Assembly: GCF_052857255.1 (NCBI RefSeq)
Contig: NC_135505.1
Coordinates: 48,483,507 to 48,547,506, forward strand
DNA: 64,000 nucleotides
Source: Amblyomma americanum
Taxonomy: Eukaryota > Arthropoda > Arachnida > Ixodida > Ixodidae
Direction: 5' to 3'
Positions within the stretch are counted from its first letter, which is position 1; the number at the start of each line of letters is the position of its first letter. Position numbers and translations under genes: made by a program. Shown here in pieces: positions 1 through 11,945 of the stretch. The notes below the pieces were generated by a model. That model ran no database searches. It had not been told where the DNA came from and saw only the letters and a program-made list of their open reading frames with translations.

Positions 1-750
1 AGAGGCTTCTCTGCAATTAATTGTGTCGCTCACACATCGGAAAAGCCGTTGTTCCAGGGGAGCATTTAACACATCTGGAGTTCGGTTCTTTGCATACTGT
101 GGCAACGTATGGAGTGCCACGCTTAAGAACATAACGAGCGCCCCGGGACGCAGCGCTCGTGCTAGGTGAAAAAGAACACGACCGCGAACGATTTTGCTAA
201 GGTGTTGGTACCCTTATCATCTGTCCGTAAGCACAAAAAAAGGAACTCAAAGGATGGTTAGGACTTGGTAACGCTATGTTCAGCGATAGCCATGAAGGTG
301 TTTAGTTTTCAGGATATATTCCTCGCGCACTGGTGTAGTGGTTGGTCAAGCGATGCATCCCTCCACTGGCAGGCGGCTGTTCCAAACAAAGCCACCCGTA
401 CGACAACACGTGAGTCAGGTTGACCGTGACCTTCACACAAGCACTTGTTACGCCAACGGCGATGGTGCCGAGAAAGCCAAGGACGGGCGCCTAACAGCTA
501 TCGCTGTAAACACATTTCCCAGGTAGACAGAAACAACTGATACATCAAGCGGGAGGGAACCGTGTCCATTATGCGGCGAAATCTGGTCGGCGCGGCACAC
601 AGCCGCACCTAAACCTCATACAAGCCACCCGTCGGCCAGTGACGGCAAGGGTCAGGCGTCCCTAAGTTGGTCTGGCGCGTCGGCGATCCTGAGCAGCGGG
701 TAAACATCGTGTTTCGTAACTTAAGTTTTATCTAATGAAAGAGAAACACA
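1..750. other. intergenic, no gene recognised
   Basis: Moderately GC-rich DNA. The only open frame of note (338-526, 62 aa) has no recognisable domain or repeat structure. No tRNA-like boxes or terminal repeats were seen. Confidence 0.5.
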
Positions 751-756
751 GTGATT

Positions 757-843
757 GACATTTTTAACAACAACCAGCGACGATGCACACAGGCTCGTCG
801 ACGGTTTAATGAGATCGTCGGAAAGCATTTCAGTGAACTGCTC
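757..843 (-). pseudogene. short Ty3/Gypsy reverse-transcriptase scrap
   Basis: Read on the minus strand, this gives an RT finger-region peptide (EMLSDDLIKPSTSLCASSL) of the kind found just before the catalytic core of Ty3/Gypsy RT. The plus-strand DNA also aligns by eye with 45415-45480 inside the Gypsy element at 42.8-48.1 kb, sharing a core around GGCTCGTCGACGGTT. No LTR, protease or integrase remains next to it, so it is an isolated relic of about 90 bp. Confidence 0.5.
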
Positions 844-2092
844 CTTACGTCCGGGATACGCTGTATACGACCTGGCAGACGGGTCACGTGGCCTCATCGA
901 TGATGATAAGGAGCTTGGTTATTTTTGTTATACCGGCCTTCGAGCACATGGCGAAGCATTCTGCATAATCTGCTCACAAGTCCGACAGTAGATCCTTAAA
1001 AACCGATGCCAGCCGGACTTATTTTGCTGGACTGGAGAACGTGTTGTGTAAAAGTATTCTATTGAGGATTTGTTGCAAGTCACACAAACCTTGGAACTAG
1101 ACTGTGTGTTTGAGGAAGCAAACGTCCTTCCTCTTGACGAGGTTCTGAAATTTTTTTCTAAAGTTACCTGTGCTGATACGTGCATCAGTACGACTTCTAT
1201 TGGTGCATACATTACTATCGTGTATGCGCAACTATATGAAATTTGCGATTGTACTGTTTATTTTAAGTACACCCTTTTCTTTATTTTTTTTTGCTTTGCT
1301 TCGTTTTGAAACACGTGGCCGTATTTCAATAAAGGTGAAATACAAGCGAACCCGTGCACTGCGCAACCTCACCACGTGTTTAAGAACCACATATGACCTA
1401 AATTAATTCAGAACCCTTCACTACGACACCACGGCGCCCCTCATAGTCATAGTCGCTTCAACGATTTACTACCCCGCCTCCCCCTTGTCCACAATATTCA
1501 AGATTACTTGCGCGAATAAAACGCGCCGAAATACTCACTGGCATATATCACTAATAGAAAAAGTCGATAGCAAAGTTCCACTTGTTCCTTACTTAGGTTT
1601 CCACTTTATTCAAGAGGTCAGTGTTGCACATATGTAAGCACTGTGCAATGGCCTTATGTTCTCACACTGATCGCTACACGAATCCTGCTGGCTATCTCCC
1701 GTTTATCAACGTTACGTAGTGGAGATGCCTCTCAGGATCGTTCACTTGTACACGGCAAGAGCAAGAAAAGCCGCATGGTGCTCAGTAACGTCCTCAACCT
1801 TGAGGACACTAAAAAATGAATAAGAAAGCGATGAAATCGCACTGATTGTACAGCGAAGCCATGTTACCTTTTCCAGCTCCTATAACTGCACATGGGTGTC
1901 TGGGCCAGCCGGACTGACGACAGGGAAACGCTGTCATTGGGTCAAGTAGATGCCTTCTTTATTTTTATTACTTTTATAGTTCAGTAGAGATAGTCGGAGC
2001 AAAAATTAATTGATTGCTCTAGCGGCCAGGGTACCACAGCAGGTGACCGGATTTTCAGGTCAACCTGGATCGGGTGTGTAAAGTTTAGTTGG
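844..2092. other. intergenic, no gene recognised
   Basis: AT-rich sequence with short open frames only and no family resemblance. A T-rich run lies near 1280-1300. Nothing supports a gene or a bounded repeat. Confidence 0.5.
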
Positions 2093-2394
2093 GCGGAAAT
2101 GTTTCAGGCGCCTACCGTTCTTTATAAATAATGACGTTTCGGCCCCTTTACGGGGGCCTTGTTCACAAACGAAAAAAAGGAAATTAAAGTAGGTTATATA
2201 TGTCTCAATATATGACGTAGCAGCTGGAGTATATCGGGGGCAGGTAGCCTTCGTTCGCTGCGATTATGCGTGCGTGCCGTCTTCTGAATATGAAAATATT
2301 CCAGGTAAAGCCTTTATTGTGAACAAGGCCCCGGTAGCGGGGCCGAAACGGCATTTTTTTACAAAGAATGGTCAGCGCTTAAAGAATTTCCGCC
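2093..2394. repeat. inverted hairpin pair with hammerhead-like core
   Basis: Two arms of about 80 bp face each other: 2093-2172 reads on the minus strand and 2317-2394 on the plus strand. Each contains GTGAACAA, then a GGCCCC/GGGGCC stem, then CGAAACG. The stem is conserved while its loop differs (CGTAAA against GGTAGC), as expected if the fold matters. The order of a near-UGA(N)A box, a GC stem and GAAAC resembles the hammerhead ribozyme core known from Penelope-like retroelements. However, the canonical CUGAUGA box is degenerate in both copies, so catalytic activity is doubtful. No Penelope RT is visible nearby. Confidence 0.45.
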
Positions 2395-3489
2395 ATGAAA
2401 ATACCCGTGCAGACGGGTTTCCGCCAAACAATGAATTTTATCGCACCCTGAGAGGCGTATGGACAACTCGTTATCACCGAGATTCGCCGCCTAATTTTTC
2501 TAGAAACCAGTGCATCAGCATTCAAAGGTCATCATCAATTCAACCTAATCTGCAAGGCACGGGATGTGATTCCTCGCTCCTTACGCCTGAACAGCACTGA
2601 CACAAGCCGCTTTGGATTACACCTAGTCTCGAAAAGGGAACGCCTTCTTCGAAAACCAAGGATCATGCAGCGCAGAAAAAAGTTACGCTCACTAAAAAAC
2701 GAAGCGTTATTCGCACGCCGCCGGCTGGAGTACAAGTCCCCCGACTATTTTCGTAGCATCCAGCTGCACAGCAATTTTCATGCCGGCCTACGCTCACGTC
2801 GGAACGAAGACATGCACGGCAGCAAGCTTCGACGGCTTCTATATACCGAGTCGCAGTTCCTTTTTATTGCCACTTGCACATGTACCTACAAAAAAGATAT
2901 GCACGCGCATGCACCTACGCAAAACATACGTATCAGTCGAGATTTGGCTTTCGTGTCACCCTGGTAGGACATAAAAGGCCCTTACAGGGTTAACAAAATT
3001 TCCGGCTTGCAGTCATCGCCATGCGGTCCCTTCTCTATTATTTAGCTTCTTATCCGGCGGTGGCAACAGTTTGCTCTTTAGTTTGAGTTCTCAACGATTT
3101 CAAAATAGGTTTGCGCGCGCTCGTCCAGGTTCCGACAGTCCGGCGGTTCCACAGTTACCCGGAAGAAGAGAATATGGGAATGCGCTCACTACCCCGGAGT
3201 CGACGCAGATATTGATAGCAGCGAAAACTGGGAATCCCTTCTGCGCAGCGAAGAACACACTCGGCAGAATCAAGCCATGTGGCTTGGCGGCTGAGGCCGC
3301 GATGAGATAAACCTCTTTGTTAGCCTTTACTCACGGAGGCTGCAGCCCCCCTCTCCAAGAGTGCGTGCCGGGGGCGGTGAGTAGTAAGGGGTCTCCATTT
3401 CCGGTGGAAATAAGAGCTGAATTCCATCCATCCATCCAGTCGAGATTTCCAACACGTGAAAATGTCGCGACTTGACTTTCGCTTCCCGC
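2395..3489. other. intergenic, no gene recognised
   Basis: Overlapping open frames run through 2274-2974, the longest 133 aa, but they show no domain, repeat or codon pattern that I recognise. I treat them as chance frames. Confidence 0.45.
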
Positions 3490-3537
3490 GCACTCCGCGG
3501 CGTCATTGGTTCCGCACTCCGCGGCGTCATTGGTTCC
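3490..3537. repeat. 24-bp tandem duplication
   Basis: Two adjacent identical copies of a 24-bp unit beginning GCACTCCGCGG and ending TTGGTTCC. Confidence 0.85.
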
Positions 3538-3659
3538 GCCTTTTTCTGAAGCTGCTGTTGGTTCGAACATGTATGGTGAAAGTCCAAAGTATTTAACACT
3601 GCTTGAATTATCTATTATTTCCAAAATGTAGTCCTTAAAAGCCAACTGAAGCAACCCAA

Positions 3660-4200
3660 GTAGCTCAAAATGAGCTCCGAATTGGGGCCCCTTGTCAGCC
3701 CCAAGTGGGCTGCCCATATGGGCCCCATGTGGGATTTGCAACTCATGCCCAGGAGGGGCCCAAATGGGCAGCCCACTTGGGCTACCCTAAAGGAGCCAGA
3801 AGAGAACCAGCTTGGGCACCCCATTTCGCTTGCCCCCCCCCCCCAAAAAAAAAAGATCTGGCCCAACGTGGGCAGCCCATTTCGATGCCCTGGAGGGCCC
3901 TTGTTCGGCCCGATTGTGCAGCCCACTTTCAATGCCCTGGTAAGGCCCTTGTTGGGCCCGAGTGGGCAGCCCTTTTTCAATGCCCTGGTGGGGCCCTTGT
4001 TGGGCCCGAGTGGGCAGGCCACTCTCATGCCCTTAGGCAGCCCAGTTCAGCCCAAAGTGGGCACCCTCCTTGGTTGCCCAGATGAAGCCCAGTCTTGGCA
4101 CAAGTGGGCTGCTCAATTTGGCCTAGACCAGCCTTTATAAGGGCAACTAAACTGGGCTGCCCTGCTGAAGCCCAGTTTGTGCCAAGTGGGCAACTCATTT
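3660..4200. repeat. GGGCCC-rich minisatellite, about 47-bp unit
   Basis: The clearest units begin near 3880, 3918, 3965 and 4012. Each runs GCAGCCC...CAATGCCCTGG...GGCCCTTGTTGGGCCC. Looser, diverged copies of the GGCCC/GGGCAGCCCA motifs extend the block to both sides. The block also contains a C/A homopolymer run near 3833-3853. Because the unit is not a multiple of three and is rich in palindromic GGGCCC, the long open frames on both strands (Pro/Gly/Leu-rich) are artefacts of the repeat and not a gene. Confidence 0.75.
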
Positions 4201-4435
4201 CAGCTCTACAAAATACCGGCTTCTTACACATTATTCATGCATAAACAGGTCAAATTATAAAAAATGCGATGTATTCACAGCAACATCTTATACAGATGCA
4301 CCAATGTCTTAAGCTTCTCTGCATTAACATGGCCAGAGTAAGACTCTGGAATGGCAGTGCAAAGCTGAGTATGATATATCAAATTCAAAAGTAGTTTTGT
4401 TGCATGTTCTATTGCATTATTTCACAAAAGCTCTA

Positions 4436-4603
4436 TCAGTTTTCAGGATGGAGTGCCCGCGTCATGTTCATCCTGGCCTTCCAGCCACCATCCCGGTCCC
4501 TGGTGCCACAAAAAAAGCTTGGAATATGGGAGTTGATGTGGGCCACATATGCATCAGACACCCTCTGCTCCAGAGCAGCTGTAATCAGGCAGCTAATTAC
4601 AAA
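4436..4603 (-). CDS. possible terminal coding exon of unknown gene
   Basis: An acceptor-like TTTTGCGCAG ends at 4604, followed by 55 codons and a TGA at 4436-4438. The frame stays open back to the acceptor, and its codons look protein-like (VSDAYVAHINSHIPSF, then CGTRDRDGGW). I do not recognise the domain. It lies downstream, in the minus direction, of the DUF4806-like exon at 10.5 kb, so it could be the last exon of the same gene, but the exons that would join them were not found. Confidence 0.35.
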   Translation of the reverse strand, partial: FVISCLITAALEQRVSDAYVAHINSHIPSFFCGTRDRDGGWKARMNMTRALHPEN

Positions 4604-6090
4604 CTGCGCAAAACATGAATGTGCAATACATGAATTCTCAGCTATGTGGTCAAACCTTGTAATAACGTAGAGAAGACAGCAGCAAAAACACATTAAGTGT
4701 ATTTGCATTAACGACAAAAGTAGGCACGAAATTTGTGTAAATCTATAAAGGCGTGGAAGCTGTACAAACCAAATTGAAGAGCACAGTGTTGCTAGCGACT
4801 GACAAAATGGACTGTTTTCTGAGAAAGCAAAAGAAAATGAAAAAACTACAGCATGCTCTATTCAAAATTACGGAAAATTAAGTCTACCTCGAAAACTTGA
4901 AAGTGTTATTCCATTCGAATGTGCATTACAATTTTTCGTTAAGTAAACCGAATAAAACACATTTGACCAGCTATTTGTAGTTTCCCAATTATTGGCACTT
5001 CTTTGTAAACATGACAATAAACTTCAGCAAATGCTGTTAAACAATGAGCAGAAATCAATAAATAAAAGTTGCTGCTCGCAAACATGTACATTTATGTTAT
5101 AGGCTGTGTATCATACATTGTATTTCGAACAAGAATATTCAACTAGTGTCGCATATCATCTATATTATATGTATCTGCTCTACTAAGCCTGTGCTAGAAT
5201 GTAATTCCAGTTTCCTGTAATGCCATCACTTTGCATAGAGAAAACTACTGTTAGCCTGTTTGAATAAGTAATGCATGCTAATCCCAAAAAAAAATTCATC
5301 CCACTGAAAACTGCCTTTGTAAGCTCAATATAGCCACAAATAAAAATACAGCTACAACTGCTGCTCACTAATTACACATCTGAAAGCAGCACTAACTAAT
5401 TTTTAGCTTCCACATGCTATGTTACACTGCAACTTGAAAATGGTGACCATGGGATCTTTTTCATTGTAAAGATCACAAATTTGGATCACAAAAGGATATG
5501 GAAATTTAAATTTAAATTCGATATTTTCTGCATTCAGTGTATTCTTTCATCTGACAGGCATCAACATACCAAAGAGTCTCGCAAACTTTTTACTGTTAAC
5601 AAAAAAGAACAATGCCCTTAATGGGTCTACTTTCGCACGCCAATTTAATGCAGGATTATATACTACAGTAATTACTAATAAAGGATGAGGCTCAATGAAT
5701 GTGCTATTCTAGATTCTCCAGCAGCTGCTCATCATGCATCCGCAAGACTATTCACCTATACGACATCTTGGAGCTAGACAATCTTATTACCAGTTTCCAC
5801 AGAACCAATGCCATACTGTGGCAGTGCACAGCCGATCGGTGAGTCTAGAACATTTTCTCTGATGCATAAGTAATTAGCAGCCCATTCGTACATTGTCAGG
5901 ATTCCAAGGTGGAACTAAATATAGAAAGGGGTATCTTCCACATCGACATTAGGCAAGCAAGTGACAAGTTGGGTGCCGCTGCACAATTTGTCTGGTGCCA
6001 GCATCGCATAGCACGGAAAGTTTCTAGGAGGTAGTGTAACACTGCCAGGGTTTTCATTGATAACGTGGCCTTCCACAGATTGCCTCAATC
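4604..6090. other. intergenic or intronic, no feature recognised
   Basis: AT-rich DNA with no ORF over about 61 codons. It would be intron if the exon islands at 4.4 and 10.5 kb belong to one gene. No terminal repeats were detected. Confidence 0.4.
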
Positions 6091-6745
6091 CATCGTATTT
6101 ACTCGAATGTAACGCGAGTTTTTTTTTGCCGAAAGTAGAAAGGAAATGTCACACCCCGCGTTACCATCGAATACTAGGTATAAAAACGCTATAAAAAGCA
6201 CCAAACACACACTATTAAAATCATTTCATGTGTCAAACGTGTGCGTTGATTGTACTGGTCATTCCAAATCACGCACTACACCTCGCCAGTCAACCAGTAC
6301 ACGAAACACAGGTCACAACTACTAGGACAAAGCGGCAACCTAATCGCAAACACACAAAAAAGACGCCAGTGAGAGCAAGCCAACAAGAGTCGACGCCAGC
6401 TAGAGTCACTGGCGCGACGAGAGGGCGCCACCTCTTGACGAATGCGCGCCACCTGTAGCGAGGTAGTGTGGCCTCCGTGACCACAAATTGAAGCTCTCAT
6501 CTCAGAGACACCGAGCGCTCGCAATCGCCGCCAAGATGCCAGCAAAGGAGTGAGCGATATCACTGCCATCTGTCTGCTAATCCTTGTAACTGATGCAAAA
6601 ACGTGGCCATGTGACTAAAAGGCAGCCGGGCATGGAGGAGCGCGCTTTGTTCGCTCTTTCTCGTGTTTGGTGCCAGTGCGTGGAGTTGTGCGTTCCGTGC
6701 TTCGAGTCCCATCCCCATCAAAAGGTCGAGTTGTCTTCAAGCGGA

Positions 6746-8190
6746 ATGGCGTGCTCATGCGCTCAGTATACAGCTGGCTTCAAGCGCAACGCTATTCTGC
6801 TTGCTGAGAAAGTGGGAAATTCAGCGGCTGCAAGACGTCTGGACGTCAACGAATCGACGATCAGGGGATGGAGGAAACATCGCAAGGAATTTTTTGACGG
6901 AAACAGCCTGCAAAAAGGCTTTCGGGTGCCCAATAAAGGCCGCTTCCTGGAGTTGGAGCGTCCCCTTGCAGAGTTCATTAACGAGCAACGTTCCCGACTA
7001 CTTGGAGTAAGCGTTGAAATGCTTCAGTGCAAAGCACAGAAGCTTGCGCGGGACACGGGTTTGACCCAAAACGAGTTTAAGGCATCACGAGGCTGGGTGC
7101 AGGTGTTTATGCGAAGGGCCGGTTTCTCCCTTCGACGCACGACTTCTATTTTCCAGAAGCTGCCCGGAGACTTTGAATCAAACCTTCGAGAGTTTCAGCG
7201 CTATTTAATCGATCTTCGTCGCTCTACCAACATGCCACTTGGACATATCGGCAATGCTGACCAGACCCCCCTGTATCTGGACATGCCTATGTCCAGAAGG
7301 TTTAGGTTTATGGGGGTTTAACGTCCCAAAGCGACTCAGGCTATAAGAGACGCCGTAGTGAAAGGCTCCAGAAATTTCGACCACCTGGGGTTCTTTTACG
7401 TGCACTGACATCGCACAGCACACGGACCTCTAGAATTTCGCCTTCATCAAAATTCGACTGCCGCGGCCGGGATCGAACCCGCGTCTTTCGGGCCAGCAGC
7501 CGAGCGCCATAACCACTCAGCCACCGCGGCGGCACTATGTCCAGAACAGTGCACATGTCTGGTGAGCATGAAGTTCGCCTTAGAAGCACAGGCAACAAAA
7601 AAAAATCGGATTACCGTTATGCTGGCATGTTTGGCGGATGGCCGCAAGCTCCATCTGTTCATCATTTTTCGGCGGAAGACGATCCCGAATGAAAATTTCT
7701 CGAAAGACGTCATCGTGCACTGTCACGAAACAGGTTGGATGCGCTTTAATCTTGTTATAGAATGCGTTCAAAGGGTGTGGGACCGAAGGCCAGGCGGATT
7801 GCTGCATCTGGAATCAATATTGATCCTGGACTCTTTCCGAGGTCACCTGACACCCGGTGTCAAACAAAGGTACAGCGTGAACAAACGCATCTCGTTGTTA
7901 TACAGAGTGGCATGACCTCCATTCTCCAGCCTCTGGACGTTTGCATGAACAAGCCCTTCAAGGATCGCTTGCGACAATTAAACTGGGAGTGCATTGAAAG
8001 CGGATCAACAACAACACCTGCAGGAAGGCTGAAATGTCCAAGCGCGTCTACCGTTGCCCATTGGGTTTCAGCAGCCTGATACGGGCTGCCTCATGATTTG
8101 GGCTACCGCGCATTTAAGAAATGCTCAATTTCAAATGCTCTAGACGAAAGCGAGGACGACCTGCTGTGGGAGGCAGCTAGTGACAAATAA
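6746..8190 (+). pseudogene. pogo/Tigger-type transposase, interrupted
   Basis: I chose the ATG at 6746 because it opens the family's N-terminal helix-turn-helix (YTAGFKRNAILLAEKVGNSA, then VNESTIRGWRKH). An upstream in-frame ATG at 6593 adds a non-family leader. A CENP-B-like HTH segment follows. The DDE-type core is spread over three frames: GNADQTP (first Asp, near 7250), LDSFRGH (second Asp, near 7830), and a segment around ILQPLD (third Asp, near 7930). A SINE splits the gene at 7299-7534. A frameshift lies near 7870 and a stop near 8077, after which a tail with the family's SEDDLLWEA-type ending runs to 8190. It cannot make an active protein. Confidence 0.8.
7299..7534 (-). mobile_element. 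tRNA-derived SINE (family A) with 12-bp TSD
   Basis: On the minus strand the head holds an A box (TGGCTGAGTGG) and a B box (GGTTCGATCCC), the split RNA polymerase III promoter of tRNA genes. A body carrying TGTGCTGTGCGATGTCAGTG follows, then a tail with GACGTTAAACCCCC. It is flanked by exact 12-bp duplications, CTATGTCCAGAA, at 7287-7298 and 7535-7546, which mark a target-primed insertion. It resembles SINEs reported from ixodid ticks; the family name is not verified. Confidence 0.9.
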
Positions 8191-8466
8191 GAGTCAAGCT
8201 GTGATGATGACAGTGACGGCGACAACTGCCGTCAGGATGAGGGTGTATATGAATGACTGTTTGGCTTGTATTTCAATAAAGTTGTCTTTGACCCTCAGAA
8301 CTGTGCGATGTCGGTTCCTCGCGTCACATTCGGGTTCTTTCGGTTTTTCTGTCGCACGCCCGAAGTCTACCCTCGCGTTACAATCGTAGATTTGTTTCCC
8401 ATTTTCACACCATAAAAGTTGACCCTCGCGTTACAGTCGTGGTCGCGTTACATTCTAGTAAGTATG

Positions 8467-10543
8467 GTAGAATGCTGCTTCGCCCAATGCTTCGCCCAAT
8501 TATGAACCTAATCAGGTTCATTATTGTCAACATGCTAAGAGAAACCTTTGTTTTTCACACGACATCTGACAGGCTTACCTCAACCAGAAAAAGAGGGATC
8601 AAATAACTGAAACGCTATAAAAACTTTCAAAGCCAATAAAAACAAAAGTAGCTATACCAATACAGGGCCCGATCCCAAAACTGGCCCAGCTAGAAGAGGG
8701 CTGGGCAAATGCTAGACAATATTCGCTATCAAATGACAGTGTCAAAATTCTTGTGCGCGACTCTCTCAACTGCTGTCTCAATTTTGCAGGTTTTTTTGCC
8801 AATTTACTTTTCTGGCCTCTAACTTAATGGTGTTCATTTGGAATCTAAAGTGGCCTAGATGTGAGGGGGGGGGGGTGAGAAAGTGGGAATCAAATATGTG
8901 CATTATGTAGTGGAAATTCCACTAAGCGTGCTTGTCACGTACAAGTCCCCCAGAGCAAGCTGGCAACTTGCAAGACATTTTCGAAAATTCGCGCTCTTGC
9001 GCAGCAACCTACGTCACCAGGCGTTCGCCCGAGATTGCGCGCATTGCATTGGCTAGCGCGAATGGCGTCATGATGCAGAGTGCTATCACTGGTTCGCGAG
9101 CAATACAGAGAAAAAGGACGCGTGCTTGCCCGGCCCCGAAGGTGACTGGAGCACCTCCCCTTTGTATTCCCTCCGCTGTCTGTAGCTGTGGCGGCTGGAG
9201 TACGAGTTGAGAGGTAAAACATGGAGGCAGTTTTTAATTGCCAATATCTCTGCTTTACATTAGCTACACTGAAAATTTTTGCAGGAGGCTGATAGGCAAT
9301 TCAATATCTACAAGTTTCATCGGGTTTTCTTACCTTCATTTCCCCCCCCCCCTCTTTCAGTGCCCTTTTAAGGCTCGAACAAGAATGCCACAATTTGTGG
9401 CTTCGTTTTGTTCACATGATAATCATTTCTTGATAACAAAACAAGCTTGTAAATTCAACACATCATTAAGCTATTACAATTAAGATTTGATGATTTACAG
9501 CAATTCTCAAGAAAAACAGACATAAAATTAAAATCCAGTAATAATCGAATTAAATAGCCCTTTTAATGCACTGCAAGTTGACAGAATCAACGTAATAGTT
9601 CAGAGAAATCAAATTTCAAGCTAAAGAGTTCTTTTACTTTTTCTTGTCCAGTAAAGCAACTAAAGTGGCCCTAAAAGAAGTATAATCATCTCTTCAAGCA
9701 GATTATTCTGAAAGCCAAATGTTTGCTGCCAGTTAAATTGAACCAGAAATACAAGGAAAAAGGGTGCACCTGTGCATCATTTCTTCTCAAAGCAATTGTA
9801 TTTACTGCTTAGCACATAAAATCAAAGCCCCAGTGAATCAAGAAACCAGTTAAACACAATGCTTAAAGAGATTGCGAGGGACCAGAAACATCGCAAAGTA
9901 CAAATAAGGGCAAACAAACATGGCACGCAAAAACTCGCCAACAACAACACTATACAGGCGAAGCTGCCTAAAAGGTCGTCTGTGCCTTCCACCTTCCAGC
10001 GTAAACTGCAAGGCGACTGTCGTTTTTACGAAATTTTTCAGGATGAGAAGCCTGGAGAAGCCATAAACTTAAGTGCAAGCATACTGCTGAATTTCCAACC
10101 TGGCGATATAAAAAATCAGCAAATTTTATTCGTACTATCTAGGCAGTGGGGGGAAGGAACTGCATCAATCTGTGTCGAGTCCTTCACGGCAGAGACTTTG
10201 CTATCTACACTAGCATCGTGCCATGGCAGCCACTTCAGAAGGCTCACAGGAAAACCTACACCTTCTCTACTGCAGCCTTCTAGAATGCTGTACGCATGCT
10301 GTACCACAAAATAAGCCATAGCCGCTTTAGCTTTGGCTTAAAGCTGTAGTCAAGGTTATTCTGAGCTCGTTTTTACACCGCATGAACTCAAGCACCCAGA
10401 AACCATATAATTTTGAATAACCAGTGAAAACAATGCTGGCAGACACAATGGTGATTGCAGAATTTCCATGTTTACGAATCAGATTATAAAATTTCAATAA
10501 GAAAAACATTTCTTTAAAACAACCACTGAAAAACTTGGATTAC
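8467..10543. other. intergenic or intronic, no gene recognised
   Basis: Contains a GC-richer patch at 8935-9225, a C-rich run near 9341-9351, and a 151-codon plus-strand frame (9859-10314) without a recognisable domain. The patch could be a promoter-like CpG-rich segment, but nothing else supports that. Confidence 0.35.
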
Positions 10544-10727
10544 CAGGACAGCCCTTCTGTCAGGGTCTCCAAGGATTTTTCTAGCTCCTCAACATCTCCC
10601 ATGGAACTATTGAATGGGACCAGCTCTTCTCCAAGACAATGATGCTGAGCAGCTGCGCGATTCCCTTTGAGCTCTTTGATGTCAGCTCTGATCTCCATCA
10701 GGAGCTGCACTGACCGACTGTTGAAGC
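10544..10727 (-). CDS. internal exon, DUF4806-like protein
   Basis: The exon is bounded by an acceptor (CATTTCAG just above 10727) and a donor (CTGTCCTG then GTAATCC just below 10544), with start phase 1 and end phase 2. The peptide begins as a short amphipathic helix (LLMEIRADIKELKGN) and continues with LVPFNSSMGDVEELEKSLET. This pattern of a helix, then a small hydrophobic 'PF/PL' box, then 'EELE..L' is what I know from the start of DUF4806 domains, often found in tick BEN/DUF4806 proteins of unknown function. The rest of the domain was not found in the window. Assignment is by pattern only. Confidence 0.5.
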
Positions 10728-11945
10728 CTGAAATGTTCAAAATCCATGATTACAGAAAGACTGCACACATCCCTCTGAGTGATTTGGTGCGGCTAAAGGT
10801 ATCACAATTCGGTTTACGCCAAACACTGATTGCATAGCAAAGAAATATTTTTTTTTAAATTCGGTGCCATTTGAAAATGGTCAGTACCCCCGAGATGAAC
10901 GCACTAGTTGCTGCACTACAAAGTACAAATTGTCGAGTGTATTGAGGGGAAAAAATAGACCACAACTGCATTACTGGGTCCCATTCGCATCACGCATTCA
11001 TTAGGTCTACCTTAATCCAGCTTGAACCCAACAAGCTTCTCAGCTTGATAGAGCAGCTGTGTATTCTGAAAAGGTTGCAGGTTTCTGATATGAGCGAAAC
11101 GCATGTCCACTCTTGATTTTGAGAGCGCACTGCACAACATAACCTGTTTGTGACCTGTAGTAAACTGTCAAAACAGGGAACAGAGAAAAAAGAGAAAGCT
11201 TCGTGGCCTGTGGGTAGTGTGCCTGTCTCACAGGATTTAATTCCCACTACCACCTCCCAGAGAAATTTGGTGTATCTGAACATTGCTGAGCTGTTTCTGA
11301 ATTTTTTATTTCTCTGTTCTATTAGGACTTTCCACCCCCGGCCAACGCCACTGGAGAGTTTTCTGTGACAAAGGGTCGATAATACTGTGGCATTAAAATT
11401 CAAAAATAATGTGGGGCCTGGAGAGCAGTTAATGTGGTCTCTGTGATGACAGCGTTACATGTTATAGCCTTATTCTTGGGGTCCTAGCAGCAGATGTGCC
11501 AATAGGTTGTTTTTAAAAACTATAAGTTTTAAATTTCTGAGACTGACAAACCGCCTCCACATACACAGTTTATGGAACTTCTCTGGAACTGCAATGCCAC
11601 GACTAAGGGTGATGTCATAGGAAACGACGGGCTATATCGCACTGCCATTCACAGCAGTCATGACAATCTTAACAGTTGTCTGGAAATGAAACAGCACTAT
11701 CCAAAAATGAATGTGGCCCACTCATGTTGCGAGCATAGGGTGTCGATATCTCGTCGATATGAAAAATCAATTCAGTGATATATTGCCAAATTCATTATTT
11801 ATTTAACATATAACTTTCCTGCCACTGTTATTTTAGGCAAGCAAACAAGACTGAAGCAACAAATATTAGAGGTATGAAAATTCATATTCATAATTCTGAC
11901 TAAATTTCAGACAGCATTTGCTATTTGAGTCGCACTTTCACTATA
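10728..11945. other. intergenic or intronic, no feature recognised
   Basis: A 137-codon minus frame (10990-11403) overlaps a plus frame and shows no domain. No repeat boundaries were found. Confidence 0.4.

Larger units (their letters stand above)
6092..8466 (+). mobile_element. pogo/Tigger-like DNA transposon, decayed, SINE-interrupted
   Basis: Inverted ends match over about 24 bp. The left end holds TACTCGAATGTAACGCGA; the right end, read inward on the minus strand, holds TACTAGAATGTAACGCGA. A subterminal CCCTCGCGTTACA motif recurs near the right end (8370 and 8420). The element encloses a broken pogo-type transposase at 6746-8190 and a polyadenylation-like AATAAA near 8274. Pogo-family elements move by cut and paste and use TA targets; the exact TA duplication is unclear here because both outer ends are eroded. 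Confidence 0.7.

Noticed and set aside
3615..4140. Long Pro/Gly/Leu-rich open frames on both strands
   Set aside because: They are produced by the GGGCCC-rich 47-bp minisatellite; the unit is out of phase with codons and both strands stay open equally.
9859..10314. 151-codon plus-strand ORF
   Set aside because: No domain, no splice or start context, and AT-rich codon use like the surroundings; the chance of a spurious frame is high.
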